Source: Micromonospora lupini str. Lupac 08 (GTDB lineage: Bacteria; Actinomycetota; Actinomycetes; Mycobacteriales; Micromonosporaceae). From it: 64,000 nt of DNA. The stretch's first letter is position 1. The number at the start of each line of letters is the position of its first letter. The position numbers were made by a program, and so were the translations under genes. The stretch spans positions 460,838 through 524,837 of the forward strand of contig NZ_HF570108.1 of assembly GCF_000297395.2 (NCBI RefSeq), given 5' to 3'. Under the pieces are notes generated by a model that saw only the letters and a list, made by a program, of their open reading frames with translations, did not search any database and was not told where the DNA came from. Of the stretch, positions 57,704 through 64,000 are shown piece by piece.

Positions 57704-58987
57704 GTGCAGGCCAAGTTGAGCACGATGTTCCAGTCCCTGCAGGTCCGCAACTACCGGCTCTTCGCATCCGGGCAGCTGATCAAACTGGTCGGCGTCTGGA
57801 TGATGTTCATCGCCCAGGACTGGCTCGTCCTCGAGCTCTCCGACAACTCGGCCACCGCGCTCGGCGTGGTCACCGCGCTGCAGTTCACCCCGGTGCTGCT
57901 GCTCACCCTGCTCTCCGGCCGCCTCGCCGACCGGTACGACAAGCGGGTGCTGCTCTTCGCCGCCAACGCCTTCTGGACGGTGCTGGCGCTCGGGATGTCC
58001 CTGCTGGTGCTCACCGACCTGGTGCAGCTCTGGCACGTCTTCGCGTTCGCCGCGCTGCTCGGCACGGCCAACGCCGTGGAGACCCCGGTCCGCCAGGCGT
58101 TCGTCTCCGAGCTGGTCGGCACGCCCCTGCTGCCCAACGCCCTGTCGCTGAACGCCGCCGTGTTCAACTCCGCCCGGATCGTCGGCCCGGCGGTCGCCGG
58201 CCTGGCCATCGCCGCCTTCGACGTGGGCCCGGTCTTCCTCTTCACCGCCGTCAGCTCCATCGCGCCGCTGGTGAACGTGGTCCGGATGCGGACGAGCGAA
58301 CTGCAGCGCGACGCGCTCCCACCGCGCGACGAGCGGGCGTCCGCGAAGGTCGTCGACGGGCTGCGGTACGTGTGGCGCCGGCCTGACCTGCTGCTGCCGA
58401 TGGCGGTCATGTCGGTGATCGGCATGTCGCTGTTCAACTTCCAGCTCACCCTGGCCGCGCTGGCCAAGACGGTCTTCCACACCGGCGCCGCCTCCTTCGG
58501 CCTGTTCAGCACCGCGCTGGCCGTCGGCGCGCTGTGCGGTGCGCTCAGCGGCACCGGTCGGCGCAGCCGGCCGTCGGTCTGGCTGGTGCTCGGCGCCGCG
58601 ATCGCCTGCGCCAGCTTCGGCACCCTGGTCGGCTTCGCGTCGACGTACTGGCTGGTCGTGGTGCTGCTCGTGCCCACCGGCTTCTTCATGGTCTTCTTCG
58701 CCCAGGCCGCCAACCAGCGCGTCCAGCTCGGGGTGGACGCCGCCTTCCGCGGCCGGGTGATGGCCCTGTGGGTGCTGGTGTTCCTGGGCACCAACCCGGT
58801 CGGCGCACCGCTGATCGGCTGGGTCGCCGAGCACTTCGGCGCCGGCGCGAGCATCTGGATGGGCGGACTGATCTCGCTGGCCACCGCGCTGATCGCGCTC
58901 ACCTGGCAACTGCGCCGCTCCGGTGCGCGACTGCGCTTCCGGGTGCTGCCCATGCCCCGCTTCTACGTCACCTCGGCCGACTGCTGA
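57704..58987 (+). CDS. MFS transporter linked to MarR regulator
   Basis: A 427-aa transporter, 12 helices, of the MFS_3/enterobactin-exporter-like (EntS) type. The N-terminus VQAKLSTMFQSLQVRNYRLFASGQLIKLVGVWMMFIAQDWLVLEL is characteristic, LLSGRLADRYDKRVLLF is motif A near residue 75, and a conserved N-terminal NYRLF motif is present. GTG at 57704 with GGAGGAGG at about 10 nt. A GC-rich hairpin follows the stop at 58996. The substrate is unknown. Confidence 0.9.
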   Translation: MQAKLSTMFQSLQVRNYRLFASGQLIKLVGVWMMFIAQDWLVLELSDNSATALGVVTALQFTPVLLLTLLSGRLADRYDKRVLLFAANAFWTVLALGMSLLVLTDLVQLWHVFAFAALLGTANAVETPVRQAFVSELVGTPLLPNALSLNAAVFNSARIVGPAVAGLAIAAFDVGPVFLFTAVSSIAPLVNVVRMRTSELQRDALPPRDERASAKVVDGLRYVWRRPDLLLPMAVMSVIGMSLFNFQLTLAALAKTVFHTGAASFGLFSTALAVGALCGALSGTGRRSRPSVWLVLGAAIACASFGTLVGFASTYWLVVVLLVPTGFFMVFFAQAANQRVQLGVDAAFRGRVMALWVLVFLGTNPVGAPLIGWVAEHFGAGASIWMGGLISLATALIALTWQLRRSGARLRFRVLPMPRFYVTSADC

Positions 58988-58995
58988 CCTGCGCG

Positions 58996-59026
58996 AAGGG
59001 CCCCTTCCGAGCGGAACGGGGCCCCT
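58996..59026 (+). terminator. Imperfect AAGGGCCCC hairpin after MFS
   Basis: AAGGGCCCCTTCCG (58996-59009) faces CGGAACGGGGCCCCT with a one-base bulge. No T-tract follows. It shares the AAGGGCCCCT core with the hairpin at 62893. Confidence 0.55.
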
Positions 59027-59124
59027 GCGCACGTTCGGAGAACCCGGGGACGTCCGGATCGGCGGATAGCGCGGATGCGGCCAATTCGCTGGCGGGGCGG
59101 CACGACGGGGCTTAGCGTCGATAT

Positions 59125-59634
59125 GTGGGAGTCGAACGCGCGCTGATGCTTGCCCTGGCGTTCCTCGCCGTGGCCAGCCTCCCGGCGGCGTTCGCCCTGC
59201 TCTTCTGCGCCGACGAGATCATCGACCGGGTGGTCTGCGGCTGGTCCGAGTGGCGCGAGCGCAGGCGGGAGCGCCGCACGATCGCCCGCCTCGACCGGGC
59301 CATCGAAGCCGACGCGCTGACCCGTGACATCGACCTCAGCGAGTTCGACCGCACCGACCGTCGCCCGTTGGAACAGCTCGCCGCCGACCTGCGCCGCCTC
59401 GGCGGTCAACGGCTCGGCGGCAACGCCCGGTCCATGGTCTGGCACGGTGCGGTGCTCCAGGCGTACGACGACCGGCTCCGGCTGGCCTGCCGCGCCCTCG
59501 GCATCACCGAGCACCTCGCCGAGCTGAGCGGCGTCGACCAGCAGATCGAGCGGATCCGGGTGGAGGGCGTGCTGCACGCCGCCGGTCTGACCCTGCCGGC
59601 GGCCCGGGCCGGGCACCGGCAACGGCACCGCTGA
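59125..59634 (+). CDS. Uncharacterised membrane-tethered protein
   Basis: A 169-aa protein with one N-terminal helix (ALMLALAFLAVASLPAAFALLFCADEII) and a charged helical remainder (WREWRERRRERRTIARLDRAIEADALTRDIDLSEFDRTDRRPLEQLAADLRRLGG; then QRIRVEGVLHAAGL) that is probably cytoplasmic. It has no family I recognise, though comparable small proteins precede thpR-like genes in related genomes, from memory. The GTG at 59125 is preceded by TAGCGT (59113-59118), 6 nt away, indicating leaderless transcription. thpR follows 11 nt later, so the two likely form an operon. Confidence 0.7.
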   Translation: MGVERALMLALAFLAVASLPAAFALLFCADEIIDRVVCGWSEWRERRRERRTIARLDRAIEADALTRDIDLSEFDRTDRRPLEQLAADLRRLGGQRLGGNARSMVWHGAVLQAYDDRLRLACRALGITEHLAELSGVDQQIERIRVEGVLHAAGLTLPAARAGHRQRHR

Positions 59635-59645
59635 CCGGCCGGCCG

Positions 59646-60224
59646 ATGCGGCTCTTCGTCGCCGTCTACCCGCCCGTCGCGGCGGTCGAGGACCTCGGTG
59701 CCCGGACCGTACGCCTGCGGGTCGGTGCGGCGGCCACCGCCGGCACGGCCGTCCGGCTCGCCGACCCGGCCAACCTGCACCTCACCCTGGCCTTCCTCGG
59801 TGACGTCGAGGCCGCCCGCCTGGCCGACGTGGAGAGCGCGCTCGGGCTCGCCGCCCAGTGGTTCCGCGACGACCGGGACGCCTCGCCCCGGCTGAGTCTC
59901 GGCGGCGGCGGCGTGTTCGGCGACGGTCGGCGCACCGTGCTCTGGACGGATGTCCGGGGCGACGTCGAGGCGCTGCACGCACTGGCCCGGCTGATCCGCG
60001 ATCGGCTGCGCCACGCCGGGTTGCCGTACGACGACAGGCCGTTCCGCCCGCACCTGACAGTGGCCCGGCCCGGCGACCGGGTGGCCCCGGCGGCCGTGGA
60101 AGCCGACCGGGTCGCCCTGAACGACTACCAGGGACCGGAGTGGCGGGCGACCGAGTTGGTGCTGGTCCGCAGCCACCTCGGCCTCCGGCCGCGCTACGAC
60201 CGCCTCGCCGCCTGGCCGCTCTGA
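59646..60224 (+). CDS. thpR: RNA 2',3'-cyclic phosphodiesterase (ThpR/LigT, 2H family)
   Basis: A 192-aa 2H phosphoesterase that opens 2',3'-cyclic phosphates at tRNA or RNA ends. The two HxT motifs are HLTLAFLG (H45, T47) and HLTVARPG (about H136), correctly spaced. The N-terminus MRLFVAVYPP is the usual ThpR beginning. The cellular role in actinobacteria is undefined. The ATG at 59646 is 11 nt after the stop of the preceding gene. Confidence 0.92.
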   Translation: MRLFVAVYPPVAAVEDLGARTVRLRVGAAATAGTAVRLADPANLHLTLAFLGDVEAARLADVESALGLAAQWFRDDRDASPRLSLGGGGVFGDGRRTVLWTDVRGDVEALHALARLIRDRLRHAGLPYDDRPFRPHLTVARPGDRVAPAAVEADRVALNDYQGPEWRATELVLVRSHLGLRPRYDRLAAWPL

Positions 60225-60280
60225 CTCGTCGAGCCAGGCGTGATCCACTCGGGGTCAGCCGACCGCCGACGTCTCAAGCG

Positions 60281-61363
60281 TCAGGAGGACTCGCGGGCGG
60301 CCGGGCCGGTGCCGAAGAGCACGTCGTCCCAGCTCGGCAGGCGCTTGCGCGGCTTGCCGTTGGCGTCGGTGGACTCGCCGGAGGCCGCCGCTGCTGCCGT
60401 ACCCGTCCGGCGGGGTCGCAGCACCGCCAGCGACGGCACGGCCGGGACCTCCTTGGGCGCGTCCGAGTCGTCGTCGAAGGCCGAGCCCTGGCCGCCGCCG
60501 AGCAGCGCGGCGGCGCCGCCACCGACCGGCCGCTGCCGAGGCGCGTCCGACCCGGCAAGAGCAGCCGGGGTGCGCGGCTCAAGGCCACGACCCGACGAGC
60601 CGCCGAGCGGGCGGTCCAGCGAGGCGAGCAGCGCGTCCCGGCCAGCTCGGATCGGATCGCGGCCGGGGCGCGGGTGCTCGGACGCGGCCGGCAACCCGTG
60701 CCCACCCCGGCTCGGCTCGCCACGCGACGGACCGGGCAGGCCGTGCCCGGTCCGCTCCGGCGCCGGCTCCTGGCCGAGGATCGGCGTGGGCCGCTCGGCG
60801 CACAGGTACTGCGCCATGTCGTCGTGCGGCGTGACCACCTGCCGGGCCTTGTCCATGTCCCAGATGGCCTGCGCGGTGGCCTTGCCGGACGGCCAGGTGG
60901 CGATGATCCGCCAGGTGCCGTCGTCACGCCGGTAGGCGTCCCAGGAGATCTTCTCGGTGTCGATGCCGTGCTGGCTCAGCCGGCCGTTGACCACCTCGGC
61001 GAGCGGGGTGGGCTTCTCCGCGCCCTTGAGGCGGGTGCGGCGGGCGTGCTGGGCGAGCATCGCCCGCTCCTGAAGCACCGGGCCGGCGTAGCGCAGCACC
61101 CGGTCGACCGGCACCCCGGCGATCCGGGCGACATCCTCCGCGGACTCACCGGAGCGAATGCGGGCCTGGATGTCCCGAGGAGACAGTGAGGGAATCGGAT
61201 CGGCCGTGGTCGGTGCCACCGCGAGCGGCGGGGCACCCGGCTCGGGGTGCATCACGCCGGCGATGCGTTCGTCGATCGGCAGGGCGAGCAGCCGCCCCAC
61301 CTCGTCGGCGAGCACCAGGGCCTGGCCGTCCTCGGAGAGGGCGACGAAGCGTACTGGGCGCAT
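60281..61363 (-). CDS. sepH: SepH, FtsZ-regulating septation protein
   Basis: A 360-aa actinobacterial cell-division protein that binds FtsZ and promotes its assembly. The N-terminal DUF3071 domain (about residues 1-160) begins RPVRFVALSEDGQALVLADEVGRLLALPIDERI, includes a HTH-like SPRDIQARIRSGESAEDVARIAGVPVDRVLRYAGPVLQERAML near 65-105, and WDAYRRDDGTWRIIATWPSGKATAQAIW near 145. The C-terminal part (180-345) is disordered, Pro/Gly/Arg-rich, ending in the conserved RLPSWDDVLFG. ATG at 61363 with GGAGG upstream. Confidence 0.93.
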   Translation of the reverse strand: MRPVRFVALSEDGQALVLADEVGRLLALPIDERIAGVMHPEPGAPPLAVAPTTADPIPSLSPRDIQARIRSGESAEDVARIAGVPVDRVLRYAGPVLQERAMLAQHARRTRLKGAEKPTPLAEVVNGRLSQHGIDTEKISWDAYRRDDGTWRIIATWPSGKATAQAIWDMDKARQVVTPHDDMAQYLCAERPTPILGQEPAPERTGHGLPGPSRGEPSRGGHGLPAASEHPRPGRDPIRAGRDALLASLDRPLGGSSGRGLEPRTPAALAGSDAPRQRPVGGGAAALLGGGQGSAFDDDSDAPKEVPAVPSLAVLRPRRTGTAAAAASGESTDANGKPRKRLPSWDDVLFGTGPAARESS

Positions 61364-61498
61364 AGCGTTGCCTCCGTCCCGCTTCGCTGGCCGCACGCCA
61401 CGAGTCGGCCACCCAGGCGTCTCGGACCACCGTACGCGCATCTGTCTCGGGGTGGGGGAAGCGACACCCCGCATGTCGCGACTGAGCTGCGGCGATGA

Positions 61499-61542
61499 TC
61501 ACGGTGGGTGTCCGTCGAGGCTCCGACGGACACCCACCGTGA
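61499..61542. terminator. Perfect 19-bp hairpin after serC
   Basis: TCACGGTGGGTGTCCGTCG (61499-61517) and its exact reverse complement (61524-61542) with a 6-nt loop AGGCTC, 6 nt beyond the serC stop. No T-tract appears on the minus strand, but the position suits termination of serC ahead of sepH. Confidence 0.8.
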
Positions 61543-61548
61543 CGATGC

Positions 61549-62940
<1,392 letters not shown>

Positions 62941-64000
62941 TCAGACGCCGTGCGGGATGGCGCCCCAGCCCTCGACGTCGCTGGGCTTGCGGGTGTCCGG
63001 GCCGACGTAGCGGGCCGACGGACGGACCAGCCGCTGCAGGCGCTTCTGCTCGAGGATGTGCGCGCTCCAGCCACCCATCCGGGCGCAGGTGAACATCGAG
63101 GTGAACATGTGCGCCGGCACCTCGGCGAAGTCCAGCACCACGGCCGACCAGAACTCGACGTTGGTGGCCAGCACCCGGTCCGGACGGCGGGCCTGAAGCT
63201 CGGCGAGGGCGGCCTTCTCCAGCGCCTCGGCGATCTCGAAGCGCGGCGCGCCCAGCTCCTTGGCGGTGCGCCGCAGCACGCGGGCGCGCGGGTCCTCGGC
63301 ACGGTAGACCCGGTGGCCGAAGCCCATCAGCCGCTCGCCCCGGTCCAGGACTCCCTTGACGTAGCCCTCCGCGTCGCCGCTGCGCTCCACGGCCTCCAGC
63401 ATGCTGAGCACGCGGGACGGCGCGCCGCCGTGCAGCGGCCCGGAGAGGGCGCCGATGCCCGACGAGATGCAGGCCGCCGCGTCCGCCCCGGTGGAGGCGA
63501 CGATGCGCGCGGTGAAGGTGGAGGCGTTCAGGCCGTGCTCGGCGGCCGAGATGAAGTACGCGTCGACGGCCTTGACGTGCCGCGGATCCGGCTCGCCCCG
63601 CCAGCGCTTCATGAACCGCTCGACGATGGTCTGCGCCTTGTCGATCTCCTTCTGCGGCACCGCCGGCAGGCCGAGGCCACGGGCGGACTGTGCGACGAAG
63701 GAGAGCGCGGTCACCGACACCCGGGCGAGGTCCTCGCGGGCCTGCTCGTCGGAGATGTCCAACAGCTGGCTGAGCCCCCAGTACGGCGCCAGCATCGCGA
63801 CCGCCGACTGCACGTCGACGCGGATGTCGCCGGAGTGCACAGGCACCGGGAACGGCTCCGCTGGCGGCAGGCCCGGCCCGAACCGGCCGTCGACAAGCAG
63901 CGCCCAGACGTTGCCGAACGAGACCTGGCCGATCAGATCCTCGATGTCGACCCCGCGATAGCGCAGCGCGCCACCCTCGCGGTCGGGTTCGGCGATCTCG
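62941..64000 (-). CDS. Citrate synthase (N-terminus outside window)
   Basis: About 352 C-terminal residues are visible. It condenses acetyl-CoA with oxaloacetate, the entry step of the citric acid or methylcitrate cycle. Catalytic residues: the His of AEHGLNAST, the His of the GFGHRVYRAEDPRARVL segment and its following Asp. The pattern GPLHGGAPSRVLSMLE is the conserved acetyl-CoA-binding turn, and the C-terminus ends RPSARYVGPDTRKPSDVEGWGAIPHGV. The frame runs to the window edge without a start, so the true N-terminus lies to the right. The sequence resembles the actinobacterial citrate synthase 2 type. Confidence 0.93.
   Translation of the reverse strand, partial: EIAEPDREGGALRYRGVDIEDLIGQVSFGNVWALLVDGRFGPGLPPAEPFPVPVHSGDIRVDVQSAVAMLAPYWGLSQLLDISDEQAREDLARVSVTALSFVAQSARGLGLPAVPQKEIDKAQTIVERFMKRWRGEPDPRHVKAVDAYFISAAEHGLNASTFTARIVASTGADAAACISSGIGALSGPLHGGAPSRVLSMLEAVERSGDAEGYVKGVLDRGERLMGFGHRVYRAEDPRARVLRRTAKELGAPRFEIAEALEKAALAELQARRPDRVLATNVEFWSAVVLDFAEVPAHMFTSMFTCARMGGWSAHILEQKRLQRLVRPSARYVGPDTRKPSDVEGWGAIPHGV

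Overview
The window reads as chromosomal DNA of a high-GC actinobacterium, most likely Micromonosporaceae (Micromonospora-like). This is inferred from the very GC-rich codon use, many GTG starts, and actinobacterial marker families: SepH, Ku plus LigD modules, DUF3027, DUF2530, SCO6745, an ECF41-type sigma factor, futalosine-pathway menaquinone genes, and an XPB helicase with its helicase-associated partner. I found no rRNA, tRNA, CRISPR array, integrase or transposase.

Layout. 1-8.1 kb: a secreted collagen-like protein running off the left edge, RmlD, a flavoprotein, a DUF2231/Hsp20 pair, and a sugar block (GT9, GT2, bifunctional HldE) that implies ADP-heptose use in a Gram-positive. 8.3-20.5 kb: housekeeping and accessory metabolism (DJ-1/PfpI, DHA2 MFS pump, XRE regulator and FAD oxidoreductase, Nudix, acyl-CoA ligase, quinone reductase, HAD, FKBP). 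19.5-24.3 kb: an NHEJ block (Ku divergent from separate LigD ligase and polymerase genes) followed by two unrecognised genes. 24.4-30.5 kb: regulator-target pairs (MerR with an imine-reductase-like gene; ECF41 sigma factor with a carboxymuconolactone decarboxylase-like gene) and a secreted metzincin protease.

30.6-34.9 kb is the accessory part. A DNA-binding-only GntR protein faces a small cysteine-containing protein. A noncoding stretch then leads into an island of visibly lower GC, holding a divergent pair (three-TM, SLATT-like membrane protein and a DUF4062 TIR-like protein) and a HicA/HicB toxin-antitoxin module. This is the best candidate for an undescribed conflict system. 35-41.7 kb encodes exported proteins, including a 1661-residue multidomain metallophosphoesterase with three C-terminal carbohydrate-binding modules. 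41.8-64 kb returns to core functions: TetR/DUF4267, XPB and its partner, an L,D-transpeptidase, MqnD and MqnB flanking an XRE-GNAT fusion, transporters, MarR/MFS, ThpR, SepH, SerC and a partial citrate synthase.

Two themes cross the window. First, a family of 79-nt palindromes with TTGATC...GATCAA ends sits between convergent genes (three copies, plus a 59-nt relative). Second, many genes have a TAnnnT-like -10 hexamer ending 6-7 nt before the start codon, the geometry of leaderless transcripts. Several of those starts are also covered by operator-like dyads.
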